Positions 46,180 to 58,949 of a stretch of DNA of 64,000 nucleotides are shown piece by piece. Made by a program: the position numbers and the translations under genes. The stretch is from Arenicola marina. Lineage: Eukaryota > Annelida > Polychaeta > Arenicolidae. How positions within the stretch are numbered: position 1 is the first letter of the stretch; each line of letters starts with the position of its first letter. A model generated the notes under the pieces. The model did no database searches and was not told the origin of the DNA. It saw only the letters and a program-made list of their open reading frames with translations. The DNA lies in contig OZ025257.1 of the NCBI GenBank assembly GCA_964019135.1, positions 16,147,971 through 16,211,970 of the forward strand, written 5' to 3'.

Positions 46180-46350
46180 AATAGAGGCATGGTGAATGGA
46201 TTCAGTGTGGATCAATGACAGAATATATACATTGCGGATGGATTCAATGTGAACCACTTACAGAATAGACACATGGTGAATGGATTCAGTGTGAACCAAT
46301 TACAGAACAGAGACATCGGAAGGGATACAGTGTAAACAAGTTACAGAAAT
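46180..46350 (+). repeat. ~45-bp degenerate tandem repeat
   Basis: About four units share atggtgaatggattcagtgt followed by gaaccaattacagaatag. Confidence 0.85.
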
Positions 46351-46509
46351 AACGACACCAAGACTGGGTTCAATACAATAACCGTCATGGCCGTCAAAAT
46401 GGATTGCCTTCCAGATTACCTTGATGTAACTCATGCCCGGGAGGTGGCGCACGCCTATCCTAGGCCAGAAATCAGAGCAATCCCCCCACACCGCTATGCT
46501 ACATCCGTC

Positions 46510-47060
46510 ATGGCCCTGTCGTGAATACCCCGGCCCTTCCCCGTCCCTCCCCCGTCCCTACATTGGTCCAGCCCATGGCCCACTTCCCACCCCCGTCCTA
46601 CCCCGGTCATCCCCCGTCCCTACATTGGTCCAGCCCATGGCCCTGTCCCTCCCCCGTCCTTACCTTCGCCCTGCCCATGCCGCTAACACCGGCCACCCCT
46701 ACACCACGCTGCCCATGCCGAAGACCCCCCCCCCCCTTTCGGTCCTATCTATGCCTTGAACCCTCGTCCCCTCGCCCCCGCCCAGCACCCTCCCCCCTCA
46801 TCACTCCCCAGGTCTCCCCCCCCCCCACCCGTCCCATCCTGTGTGGGGGATTACCGTCGACCGCCCGTTCTGTAATACAGACCGCGATAAATCTTCACGC
46901 CAGGTCAGCGCTGGGCCCCCTAGGGCACGGCTCATAACGCCCCGCGCGCGCCATAGGGTAGGGACATCAATCTGCTACAGGACTTCCTCCTCGCGACCAG
47001 ACCCCCCCCCCCCGCTCCAACTCCTCACCCCCCCCCCCCCCCCTCCTACTCCGGGACTTC
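46510..47060 (+). repeat. C-rich tract with a short internal duplication
   Basis: C-rich sequence in which ccccgtccctacattggtcc then agcccatggcc occurs twice (about 46,551 and 46,613). There are several C homopolymers of 9 or more. Pro-rich ORFs are compositional. Confidence 0.82.
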
Positions 47061-47184
47061 ACCCGCTCCCACAATCCTCATTCGCCCCACCCAATAGCGA
47101 CCAACGAATCATTATAACCCGGCCATGCTGTCCAGACTTCCGGCATCGAACCTTGGCCATTCGTGCCCCTAATGGCAGAATTGT

Positions 47185-49012
47185 TCTGGGCCCCTTGTGG
47201 CAAGACACGGCCGGGGGTCCTTGTGGCAGGACTCGCCCTGCGTCCCTTGTACAAGGACTTGTCTTGTGTCCCTTGTGGTAGGACTCGCCCTTCGCCCCTT
47301 GTGGGGGGTCACGCTGCGCCCCGTGTGAAAGACTCGCGCTGCGCCTCTTGTGGCACGACTCGCCCTGCGCCCCTTGTGACAGGACTCGCCCTGCGCCCCT
47401 TGTGACAGGACTCGCCCTGCGCCCCTTGTGGGGGGTCACGCTGCGCCCCGTGTGAAAGACTCGCGCTGCGCCTCTTGTGGCACGACTCGCCCTGCGCCCC
47501 TTGTGACAGGACTCGCCCTGCGCCTCTTGTGGGGGGTCACGCTGCGCCCCTTGTGGGGGGTCACGCTGCGCCCCGTGTGAAAGACTCGCGCTGCGCCTCT
47601 TGTGGCACGACTCGCCCTGCGCCCCTTGTGACAGGACTCGCCCTTCGCCCCTTGTGGGGGGTCACGCTGCGCCCCGTGTGAAAGACTCGCGCTGCGCCTC
47701 TTGTGGCACGACTCGCCCTGCGCCCCTTGTGACAGGACTCGCCCTGCGCCTCTTGTGACAGGACTCGCCCTTCGCCCCTTGTGGGGGGTCACGCTGCGCC
47801 CCGTGTGAAAGACTCGCGCTGCGCCTCTTGTGGCACGACTCGCCCTGCGCCCCTTGTGACAGGACTCGCCCTGCGCCTCTTGTGACAGGACTCGCCCTTC
47901 GCCCCTTGTGGGGGGTCACGCTGCGCCCCGTGTGAAAGACTCGCGCTGCGCCTCTTGTGGCACGACTCGCCCTGCGCCCCTTGTGACAGGACTCGCCCTG
48001 CGCCTCTTGTGGGGGGTCACGCTGCGCCCCGTGTGAAAGACTCGCGCTGCGCCTCTTGTGGCACGACTCGCCCTGCGCCCCTTGTGACAGGACTCGCCCT
48101 TCGCCCCTTGTGACAGGACTCGCCCTGCGCCCCTTGTGGGGGGTCACGCTGCGCCCCGTGTGAAAGACTCGCGCTGCGCCTCTTGTGGCACGACTCGCCC
48201 TGCGCCCCTTGTGACAGGACTCGCCCTGCGCCTCTTGTGACAGGACTCGCCCTTCGCCCCTTGTGACAGGACTCGCCCTTCGCCCCTTGTGGGGGGTCAC
48301 GCTGCGCCCCGTGTGAAAGACTCGCGCTGCGCCTCTTGTGGCACGACTCGCCCTGCGCCCCTTGTGACAGGACTCGCCCTGCGCCTCTTGTGACAGGACT
48401 CGCCCTTCGCCCCTTGTGGGGGGTCACGCTGCGCCCCGTGTGAAAGACTCGCGCTGCGCCTCTTGTGGCACGACTCGCCCTGCGCCCCTTGTGACAGGAC
48501 TCGCCCTGCGCCTCTTGTGGGGGGTCACGCTGCGCCCCGTGTGAAAGACTCGCGCTGCGCCTCTTGTGGCACGACTCGCCCTGCGCCCCTTGTGACAGGA
48601 CTCGCCCTTCGCCCCTTGTGGGGGGTCACGCTGCGCCCCGTGTGAAAGACTCGCGCTGCGCCTCTTGTGGCACGACTCGCCCTGCGCCCCTTGTGACAGG
48701 ACTCGCCCTGCGCCCCTTGTGGGGGGTCACGCTGCGCCCCGTGTGAAAGACTCGCGCTGCGCCTCTTGTGGCACGACTCGCCCTGCGCCCCTTGTGACAG
48801 GACTCGCCCTTCGCCCCTTGTGACAGGACTCGCCCTGCGCCCCTTGTGGGGGGTCACGCTGCGCCCCGTGTGAAAGACTCGCGCTGCGCCTCTTGTGGCA
48901 CGACTCGCCCTGCGCCCCTTGTGACAGGACTCGCCCTGCGCCCCTTGTGACAGGACTCGCCCTGCGCCCCTTGTGGCAAGACTCGCCCTGCACCCCTTGT
49001 GGCAGTATTCGC
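47185..49012 (+). repeat. 26-bp minisatellite with ~101-bp higher-order units
   Basis: The basic unit is gactcgccctgcgccccttg then tgacag. Variants (gggggtcacgctgcgccccg, tgtgaaagactcgcgctgcg, cctcttgtggcac) are joined in a fixed order into larger blocks of roughly 101-127 bp repeated about 14 times. ORFs on both strands (up to 212 codons, minus) are by-products of the repeat. Edge units are the most diverged. Confidence 0.97.
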
Positions 49013-49584
49013 GCTGTACATTTCACGCCATGGTGATTTCTCACCACAGGCTGTCGCGTTCAGCTGATTCCGGAAGATATCATTGACGTAACGGAACCAT
49101 TGTTATGTGTTATTAACTGTACGTCCTGTCACAAATTACTTATTGATCGCATTTCTCTGGAAATTGTTTATGGGCAATTGGCAATTAAATGCGCCCACCA
49201 CGCGTCACAAAGCCCCCCCCCTCCTACTCTATTTTGCGTGATACACACCGGAACAGGACAGAAGAATTGTTTCTGTGAATATTACGTTCCTGGGTTTCTT
49301 CTCCCCAAAGCCAAAATTAGAAACACTATGACCGACATCCGTCTTCCATTCTAGATCCCTGAATCAATGAACGTTCAGCTATGTACTCACACCATTAGCT
49401 ATACTTGGTATCTTCGCCTTATATCGCTATGTGGCTTCTACACATATCCGTTTTGGTGAAGTGCATCGAGCAGTTCGAAACCAGCATCTGAGCCGGTTTA
49501 AGCCAAGAGTGCTAGTAGGTTTCTTGCCCTAGTTAGCCTCGATCTGGGCAAAAATGGGGGGTGAGCCCATGGCCGTGAAGGTAG

Positions 49585-49823
49585 TTTATTCGGCTATTGT
49601 CGGGTGTCCTCTGCTATGTCAGCCTCAGCGGTCGGTGCACGGTTCGAGTCTCACTTGTGCAAATGTCCATGTTTGTGCAGGATAAAGATCACATTTCGTT
49701 CTTCGCCAAGAGCAGGGGGTTGGGGGTCACTCCAGGAGACATGGCTTATTTCCACCTTGGCCCTTCCCATTGTCGCGATATGGCCTAAATATGCTAAAGC
49801 GTCATGCATAAACCCAAACAAAC
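49585..49823 (+). repeat. tRNA-derived SINE, family A
   Basis: The head gctattgtcgggtg is followed by GGTTCGAGTCT (49,641-49,651, B-box-like), then a body with caggataaagatcaca and the tail cttcccattgtcgcgatatg ending aaacccaaacaaacc. This tail type is common to LINE-mobilised SINEs of many marine invertebrates. Confidence 0.72.
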
Positions 49824-49849
49824 CGCAAAATTGGCGGATATGTTAGCAT

Positions 49850-49990
49850 CTGTGGACATTGCGGGTATGTATGTATCTGTGGACATTGCGGGTATGTATG
49901 TATCTGTGGACATTGCGGGTATGTATGTATCTGTGGACATTGCGGGTATGTATGTATCTGTGAACATTGTGGGTATGTATATATCTGTGG
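49850..49990 (+). repeat. 27-bp minisatellite (5 units)
   Basis: The unit is tctgtggacattgcgggtat then gtatgta, four near-exact and one variant copy. It follows directly after the SINE tail at 49,823. Nine-codon periodicity keeps frames open. Confidence 0.95.
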
Positions 49991-50159
49991 GGGGTTGTTT
50001 GGAGCAGCTGGCCAACACGTGGCATTGTAATGACTGCCTCTGATTGCATTGGCCTTGCGCTGACAGCGGCCTCGATGAACGAGCCATCGACACGTAGACG
50101 CCGCCAGTACACGCACAGGCAAGGCGCCTATACATAGCGGAATATGTGGGCGAGACAAC

Positions 50160-51762
50160 TTTAATATTTAAAGATTCTGTACCGAGTCTGTCGGACAATA
50201 ATCTCATGGGGGATGAACAGGAAAACACGGATTATGATGGTTCCAGCTACAGGGCCTAATGCCTTTCCTTTTATGTAATTAGGCTGCAAACCCCAAGTAG
50301 TTAATTAAATGAAATAGGCATAGATTGCTATCGGTCCGAGCTACCTATTTGCTACTTTCGTTCAGCCTTGCACTTGACCCCTCATTAATAGTAATGTCAC
50401 TGGGGGAAAGTGGCAGGATAAAGGTTCCAAAGTAGTTATTGACCAAATAAAAAATGTTGTGCATACTTCGTTTGTCTTTTTTGATTGTTGCCCAATCTGG
50501 ACTCACTACAAACTCACATCAAACAGTAAACAAAAAAGGATTAATAGAATCGGGGCTATGAGTTTTTTTTCATATGATACAAAATAATGATTTTATAATA
50601 ATTGGGGCCATTCCATGTGTTAACACTTGTCAAGGGCAAACGTATTCATGGAAGGTTTGTCATCCTCGAGAATTTAATTGTGCCATATGTTGCTGGGTGC
50701 AAATGTTCTTTCACAAAGATGCGATTCTAAGTGAGTCCAAGGGACCGAGCAAAAATATAGAACCTCATATTGTATCTCTTAGTACTCCAACATGCAATAT
50801 TATTCATGGCCAAGATTAGTCGTTATTCCACCACTCCATTTAATTAACTACCGTAGTTAACCCTGCCATGTGAGCGATCTAGGCCTTGCAAGACGGTGAG
50901 AATTAACACTTCGGGCCACTAATCCATGTGTGTGTGAAAGGGGGATATGTGGGCGCGGGGGGGGGGGGCATTCTAATTGCTAAAGAATGAAGGCCTTAGT
51001 TTTTATGGTCAAATATGGCAATTGATTTGCATTATATTTCGCGAATTTTTTGGCAAAAGCGGGGGAGGGCGGAATGCAGAGTGTCCTAAGCCCCCCCCCC
51101 CCCCTCCCCGCCGCAATCTTCCTAGACCCACGCCTGAGGCCACCACTAAGGGCTGTCGATAATTTGGCGTTGCTGCCGTGATAGATCATTCAAAGCACTG
51201 TCTTCACTGATAAGCGACTTATAGCGACATCAGCGCCATGTTAATTCACGATGGGTGGGCGGGATGGGGGAGTGGGGGGCGGCTTGTTGAACAAATCCCC
51301 CGCGCCCACTGTACCGCCAATTAGAGGTTTAAATCGATCAGAAACGAAAACTTTCGCCAGAGGCCTAGTTATATTATGATCCATCACAGGAGACCTGAAC
51401 CATCTCAGAGGTTAGGCCTGGGAGGTGGTCAAAACATCAGCTGCCCCGTGAATGGAATACGTCAGACGCCAAACACGCAAGCCTGTTGGGGTTTAAGTGG
51501 GCGGGTAACTACATGGTGGGTTGACCAATTATCGCCCACGACGATCTTACCGCCTGCCCTTCTTAAAGGGATCAGTCCACACTAACGCACAAAACATGCA
51601 ACCGGCAACCAAAGATATGATCGTATAGATTTTTGATGCGAGCGTTAACGTTGAGTTCATTTAATAGACCCCTCTTCCCAACACATAAGAATCCCCTTTT
51701 GTACTGCTTTCGATTTACAACGTGGGGATGAGGGGGGGGGGGGGTCATATTATTATCTCAGC
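50160..51762. other. No gene seen
   Basis: AT-rich to neutral sequence with G homopolymers near 50,957 and 51,732 and a C homopolymer near 51,090. No supported exon or repeat family. Confidence 0.5.
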
Positions 51763-52746
51763 CCAACCCATACCACATCCTGTGGCCATTTTGTGATTAA
51801 ACAATTTTTAAACATTATTTCTTTCCTGATGTTCCTATGAAGGGGATGCCACCGAGCAGAGTCATCTCCTTGTTGTATCGGTATATAATATATGTAGTTC
51901 TAAATCCGTATCTATTAATTCAAATGGAGGAGGGAGGTGGCGGATGGGGGAGGGGGGGGGGGGGCGGCGGGCTGGCCTCAAGGCGTACGCACCAAAAATA
52001 ACCGACAAAATACGGGTTTGAGGCAGGGAGTCATTGTGGCATAGGAGAGCAGATCCTGTTTTGCCCAGAAGGCGTTTTTTATCTTCTTTTTTTTGCTTTA
52101 TATTTTTTTTTAAATTATTTGTAATATTTAATTACAGGACAGTACATAATAACGCCACAATGGCGGCACATGTGGAAAAAAAATAACATAGCACAGTCAT
52201 GACGCCACAAAGAAGAAAAAAAAAGGGTAAAACAACTAAGAAACTAGACAGAAACAAAACACGTACACAGAAAGCACGTACACAGAGGGGTTTGCTCTCT
52301 GCTAAGCTGAAACCTTTCCACCTCTCGATATGGAGTTTTAGCATTCGTCGTTGTTTTGCCAGCATAAGTTCTATATTCTTAAAATAATATATATATTTAG
52401 CACAGCCTGAAATGGTTATGATGTTACCCTGCATGCTGCTATTTCTGCATGAATGTACATATTGCTTGGCTAACTAGCGTTTTTTATCTTACAAAACGAC
52501 CTTACTATAATCTCCCGGAGTTTCCGGTCCTCGGTTTTGTGTATGTGTGCAAATAGGTGGCGAAAAACACCAATCCATCCATCTCCCTAACATCGCCCCA
52601 GCCATGCACGTATCATTACAAGCCAGCATGTGATCCTTCAAGCGCCATGGCACACTGTGTAAGATTTCTGCATTTTCATGGGAGAAACCCTCTAGAACGT
52701 AATGAGCAGTGTCTCCGGCACGCTGTCACGTCCTTATTGGGGAATT
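51763..52746 (+). repeat. Tandem duplication, copy 1 (~984 bp)
   Basis: Starts ccaacccataccacatcctg and is followed at once by copy 2 starting with the same words at 52,747. Copies differ by few substitutions and by G-run length (about 51,950). It holds no recognised gene; the segments acataataacgccacaatgg and caaataggtggcgaaaaaca occur once per unit. Confidence 0.96.
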
Positions 52747-53717
52747 CCAACCCATACCACATCCTGTGGCCATATTGTGATTAAACATAATTTAAACATG
52801 ATTTCTTTCCTGATGTTCCCATGAAGGGGATGCCATCGAGCAGAGTCATCTCCTTGTTGTATCGGTATATAATATATGTAGCTCTAGATCCGTATCTATT
52901 AATTCAAATGGAGGAGGGAGGTGGCGGATGGGGGAGGGGGGGGGCTGGCCTCAAGGCGTACGCACCAAAAATAACCGACAAAATACGGGTTTGAGACAGG
53001 TAGTCATTGTGGCATAGGAGAGTAGATCCTGTCTTGCCCAGAAGGCGTTTTTCATCTTCTTTTTTTTGCTTTATATATTTTTTTAAATTATTTCTAATAT
53101 TTCATTACAGGACAGTACATAATAACGCCACAATGGCGGCACATGTGGAATAAAATAACATAGCACAGTCATGACGCCACAAAGACGAAAAAAAGGGTAA
53201 AACAACTAAGAAACTAGACAGAAACAAAACACGTACACAGAAAGCACGTACACAGAGGGGTTTGCTCTCTGCTCAGCTGAAACCTTTCCACCTCTCGATA
53301 TGGAGTTTTAGCATTCGTCGTTGTTTTGCCAGCATAAGTTCTGTATTCTTAAAATAATATATATATTTAGCACAGCCTGAAATGGTTATGATGTTACCCT
53401 GCATGCTGCTATTTCTGCATGAATGTACATTTTGCTTGGCTAACTAGCGTTTTTTATCTTACAAAACGACCTTACTATAATCTCCCGGAGTTTCCGGTGC
53501 TCGGTTTTGTGTTTGTGTGCAAATAGGTGGCGAAAAACACCAATCCATCCATCTCCCTAACATCGCTCCAGCCATGCACGTATCATTACAAGCCAGCATG
53601 TGATCCTTCAAGCGCCATGGCACACTGTGTAAGATTTCTGCATTTTCATGGGAGAACCCCTCTAGAACGTAACGAGCAGTGTCTCCGGCACGCTGTCACG
53701 TCCATATTGGGGAATTC
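52747..53717 (+). repeat. Tandem duplication, copy 2
   Basis: Second unit, ending at ggaattcc where copy 1 also ends; here a C homopolymer follows instead of a third unit. Overall similarity to copy 1 is very high. Confidence 0.96.
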
Positions 53718-54365
53718 CCCCCCCCCCCCACCCCCACCGCCCCTCCCCTTTAATACACTGGTGGGAAGCATTTTGCCAATTTGTTATCAAGCTGAGCAGC
53801 AATCGTTTCCGGACCCCACACAACACAATCAGCATACACACTGCGGGTTTTGCAACTCCTCCCCAATCCATCTCCTCCCCCACCCTTCCACCCCCCGTCC
53901 CTCCACTCCCCGCTCCGTCCTTCCCCCGCCGTCCCGCCCCGCCCTCTCTATAACAATATATGTGTTTCCCTGACTCCCTGGCCTTTGTTTCCTTGCCCCG
54001 CGCTTCACAATGCAGTCACGTGGGTAGGCCATTTAGAGGGTTCCCGCCGCTCTCGCAGAACTTAGGGCTTAACAAGCCATTTAGCGCAATTTCCATGCGG
54101 ATCACGCTCGACCGAGCCTTGGCAGGGTGCTAAGTAATGACCCCCCTGATTTCTTACGATAAATGTCAACATTGTCTTACCCTCTGGCCCCATCCCCATA
54201 CCCACTTCCACCTATCACCCCCTCGCATCCCCATCCCCACCGCCACCCATTTCCCCGCTCCATCCCTCTCCTCATCCCAATTTCCACCCATACCCCCCCC
54301 CCCCTCCATCCCCATCCCCTTCCCCTTCCCCCAATACCCACCCCCAGCACGCCACCCGATTTCCT
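53715..54365 (+). repeat. C-rich low-complexity region
   Basis: Two C-rich blocks (53,715-53,945 and 54,180-54,360) separated by ordinary sequence. Pro/Ser-rich or Gly-rich ORFs here are compositional. Confidence 0.8.
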
Positions 54366-54479
54366 CCGTTCGAGGCCACCAATGGAAGAGCACCGGCCCC
54401 CATTGAATCCGCACGACCGACTTGATGGGCTGGCGGTCTCTTCCTCCGCTTGGTGGTGAACCAAACAGGAAGTGAAATG

Positions 54480-57060
54480 ACGTGGCGATATTGTCCGTCG
54501 TAGCTACCTCAGTAGGCTGTAGATTACATACAACCTCACGTCCAATCTGATTGACAAAACTTACTTATTTGAAACGCACTTCATTAAAAAACGGTTGGCG
54601 AAAATGTCAATGAAACAAAACGATGAAGCTTCATGGTGATAACATGGGGATAGTCCAGTGTCTAGTCACTTTAAAAACACCGCACATTTTACGCGCAGAA
54701 AGACACTTTCTGCGGTTATAATATTCAAATTATTCTTTTTCAATGCAGAAATCTGTCACGACCAGAGGAAAGTAAAACCGATAAAATATCGAAATCCTTT
54801 GGTTTGACATATCTATTTATAATAACAATAGACTCCATGAAACCCATCTTTGGCTGACGACGGCAAGCTGTCTATTACCGCAAGGTTTTAAGATAGCAGA
54901 CACTGGAAGCAATGTTTTACTTGGTCAGATATCTCCTGGTGGAGTATCTACATCAAGCGAAGTAGTATATTGACATATATAGGGTATACATTTCATATTG
55001 ATATGGGAATAATAGTCATATAGAAGACGACCGAGTTGAGAACACATTTCATTGGGTCCGATGTAAGCGTATGCAGTTATCTCACATAATTATCATGTAT
55101 TCCTAATTATATCAATATTCATGCATTACTGTCTACAATGGGATTGTGCTCGCTGAATAGTTGTCGCTGAATAGAAATAGGAACATTCCTTCAAACGATA
55201 TGGCTGCCATCTTATTCTGGGCATGTCCAAGTCCAATTTGTATCATAAATATGTCAGACGCATATATTTTCCTGCATAAAAAAAAGTTGTGTCTACTGAG
55301 GGGAGACACTCCCTCTCAATCTGAAATCCCCAACGAGTAATATGGAATCTCCAACAGGATGACTGTTCATAACTGGTCGCGAAAGAAAAGCACCACCCAC
55401 GTAGGCGATGTCGCGAATATCGAAACTAATTTCACGGACTGTTATAACGGATCGCTGTAACTAGAGAAAGGATCTTCGCGTTGATCCAGGAATGGCACGG
55501 ATAACGCTCCCCCCAAATTGCCAACAGCCAATCGGGAATCTTCAACAATATCTTGCATGCCAATCGCGGAGATCGGGAAAGATATTCCCCCCTCTCTACC
55601 CGCACATGCCATCCACACATATCTTATACCCACGAGAGACACTGGCTGTCAAAGCTCCCTTCTGGCATTGATCCGAAAGGGTTGTTCGTAGGCAATGCAG
55701 TTACAGCGTCGCACTACACACTATATTAATCCAGGCTTGAGCATATTAAGACAAAGCTTGAACCTCACGTGATTTAGTGATAATGACACTGGGGATACAT
55801 ACATTACTCATCGGTTTCTCCGACCGGCATCTACCGGTCCAGTTTGTTCGCATACCATGCAGTAAAAACCTATATTGCAATAAACAAGAATCAATCATGA
55901 TTCCGGCGTATGAATACAAAAGTTGCGCCTCATGTGAGTGTGTAGGCTACAATGGTATATCAATATCGATATTAACGCGGACATAGACGCGCTCCTTCGC
56001 AAGGGAGCTGGCTGTCAAGTAATCTGTGGGGAGTTAGATCAGGTACAGCTGTCTCCAGAACAGGGTTGCTGTTCGTCCTTGACCTTGTCATGGAGACACG
56101 GGATGTGACCGCCGCCATGTGTAAAACATCAATAACTATCTCCTCGGATACAGTTACTTCTTGCCGTGTGGGGAAGACCTCTGTCTTTAATTACATATAT
56201 GTAGATATCAGAGGCGACGCACATGTATATGGTATCCCCGGTGGCGACGAGAGACTGCTGCAACTGTCGTTAGTGCCAACAAAATTCTAGTTTAGAACGT
56301 TGCGCGAACGTTGGGGAAAAGATTCGGGTGAAATGTTTTGTACTATTTCTCAAATGTGAGCAAAACTACCTTTTTTAAGGTCTTGAATCGTCGTAAATAA
56401 TACATTTTACTAGCGAATATGCGTTTTGTTTATCAACATTGGATACGTAACAAAAATGCTATTATGCAGCATACATCTAGGGAAAGACAAGCCTTAAGGT
56501 GTTCATCGCTCTGGCAAATATCACAATAACTATAGATTAAGTAATTCTCCATGCCGCTAAATCGATCGTGGCATGGAAGGGTTTCAATTATTTCACTGTA
56601 CAAAGATCAGGCCATACATCTCATCCGGATACTGGTTGGTCAAGGATGGGACCACAAATCACCCTCCGTGGAATTGATTTCAGCAAGAGACATCGCCGAA
56701 CGGACTGTACAGAGAGGTAGAGGGAAGAGGAAGGGAGAGTGAGGGACAGGGAGTGGGAAGGGGTGTTCTATGTCCAAGGGATTCCCCGTTCCGCAAGTCC
56801 AATACGTTGTTGGCCATGCCATTCACGTCTCCCATGGGCAGGGACATTAATCAGAGGCGAACAGGGGCTGCGGGGGCCGGATTGCTTACAGCCCTGCTGC
56901 CTTAATCTCCATATCCTTCACCCGTGTCACTCTATACCGCCGTGTACAAACTCAATACCCTCCTCAGGGCTTTGTTTCTAGAGGGCGCGGCCAATGACAT
57001 CTCCACCCGCCAGGTAATACAAGTGTAAAGGCATTTTGCTGCTACGCCATGGCGACAGAT
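54480..57060. other. Unique stretch, no gene seen
   Basis: No supported exon. Short ORFs (for example 56,066-56,290) show no family motif. Confidence 0.5.
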
Positions 57061-57064
57061 GGCT

Positions 57065-57368
57065 TCAATTTGCCGGCGTACTTCCTCTTATTAAATCATC
57101 CCAACGAGCCATTTTATACTAACAGGTTCTTATTACATCATCCGAAAGAGCTGTATTAAACAGGTTCGTATTACAGCATCCCAGGGAGGTATTTTAAACA
57201 GGTTCTTATTGCAAAATCCCAAAGACCTCTTCTAAACAGGTTCTTATTACATCATCCCAGAGAGCTATTTTGAACAGGTTCGTATTACATCATCCCAAAG
57301 AGCTCTTTTAAACATGTTCTTATTACATCATCCCAAAGAGCTCTTCTAAACAGGTTCTTATTACAACA
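57065..57368 (+). repeat. 39-bp minisatellite (about 7 units)
   Basis: The unit is aacaggttcttattacatca then tcccaaagagctcttttaa with variants, ending in an A-run and a G homopolymer. Confidence 0.92.
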
Positions 57369-58619
57369 TTAAAAAAAAAGTGGGGGGGGGGGCGGATTGT
57401 AAATGACAAAGCGTACTATTGGACGGGAAGACAACAACGACAAAAAGGACGGTTCACACACAGATCTACATCGCTTCTGACAATGATCACAGTAGTCAGA
57501 AAATTACCAGCGTTCGTTTTTCGATATTATGTTGGAAAAAGGTAAAATGGGAACATGATTTTTCAATTTTGCTTTGCCTATTACCGAAAAAAATATCCTC
57601 TATTTCTTAAAATAAATAAATCATGCCCTGGTACTATTCAACAGAATACATTCTGCAGATGAAAAACAAATCAAGCCATCACAAGAACCCACCAATGATT
57701 TGATCTCCCCATGGCCGCAAAAGAAAATCAAGGCCTCGCCACACGGCCCCCCCCCCCCTCCCCCCACCCCTCTAAACAAAATTGTTGGCCTCCGCGCAAA
57801 ATACGTCTCCACTTGGCTTTCAAATGGTCCATCCCTTCTTCAAAGGACAATATTTCAGATATAGTCGACGAGATCCTGGTTTAAAAACCCCATAATAGCA
57901 AAGAACGATATCTGATACATATGTATAAACAGCCTTATTTTCAACCACAAATTTCTCCACGCCTTCTTAATATTTAACATAGTGAACTTTCATTTATATC
58001 TTAAACGAAGATATACCTAGGAATCGCGTTGACACAGCCTGACTGGTTGGTGGGTGGATCATGGGGTCGGTAGCGGGAGAGACCCCTCGCAAACACCTCC
58101 CTCTCATACAGTTGCTAATGCTGGAAGTGGACCCCCACCTCTACTACTTGGATCTGCCCCTGAGCTATAAACAGCTAATGCACACCTCTCAAATTAAATG
58201 CCATTCCGCACAGATTGGCATCTATTATGGTATGTAAACCTAATGGCCCAAGGTCCGTGATATTTGGCACCAACGCTACCCCTGTAGCGGCATTTGACAT
58301 TCAAAGCTAACACTCCGCATAGTCTCTCCACTTTTTTCTCTCTCGCTCACCATTTCTCTTTCGCTTCCTCTCCCTCACTCTTCCTCAGCATTTTCTCTCA
58401 CTCTCTCTTCTTTCTCGTGTGTGCATCAAAGCAGTCAAGCAGTGCAACGCCGGAATGAAGGCAAATATGTGCTCGCCATGCCTTAGTACCTGCGTGTCTG
58501 GGTCGGGGCCAATGTGTCTAGGTGGAGACATTCATGTAGATAACAGGCGTCAACACGTGTTGAACCAAAGCCTCGGAAACAGCGCCACGGTGCGGGAGAT
58601 TAATGCGACCATCGGCAAT

Positions 58620-58945
58620 CCATGCACCTTCCATGGTTGTCATGGTTTGTGGATATCCAGGGTTACTGAGGCCACGTGGTCGCCATTGCCTCCTAGTCAT
58701 TATAGTCTCATTGTAAATCCTGGCTCGGAGCCATCACAATGGCATAGTGGCTTCATCGCCATTGTGTGGTTGTCATGGCGGCAGGGGGGCAGTTGCATCA
58801 CGGTTACCATGACACCCATGGTTGTCATGGTGTCAATGACGCCATCACCCTCGCAGGGCACGTAAAAGATAATTCCCAGACATTGACTCAGTGCCGCATT
58901 CATGGTCCACATGGCCGTCATGGCCTCTTGCCGCGCCATGGACTG
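58620..58945 (+). repeat. Cluster of catggttgtcatgg-like motifs
   Basis: The motif ccatggttgtcatggt occurs at 58,631 and 58,817, with looser versions (gtggttgtcatggcgg, ccacatggccgtcatggcc) between and after. Too irregular for a simple tandem array. Confidence 0.55.
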
Positions 58946-58949
58946 ACGT

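Noticed and set aside
47436-48857. Arg/Ser/Gly-rich minus-strand ORFs up to 212 codons
   Set aside because: They follow the 26-bp minisatellite exactly and appear in several frames; no domain, no splice signals.
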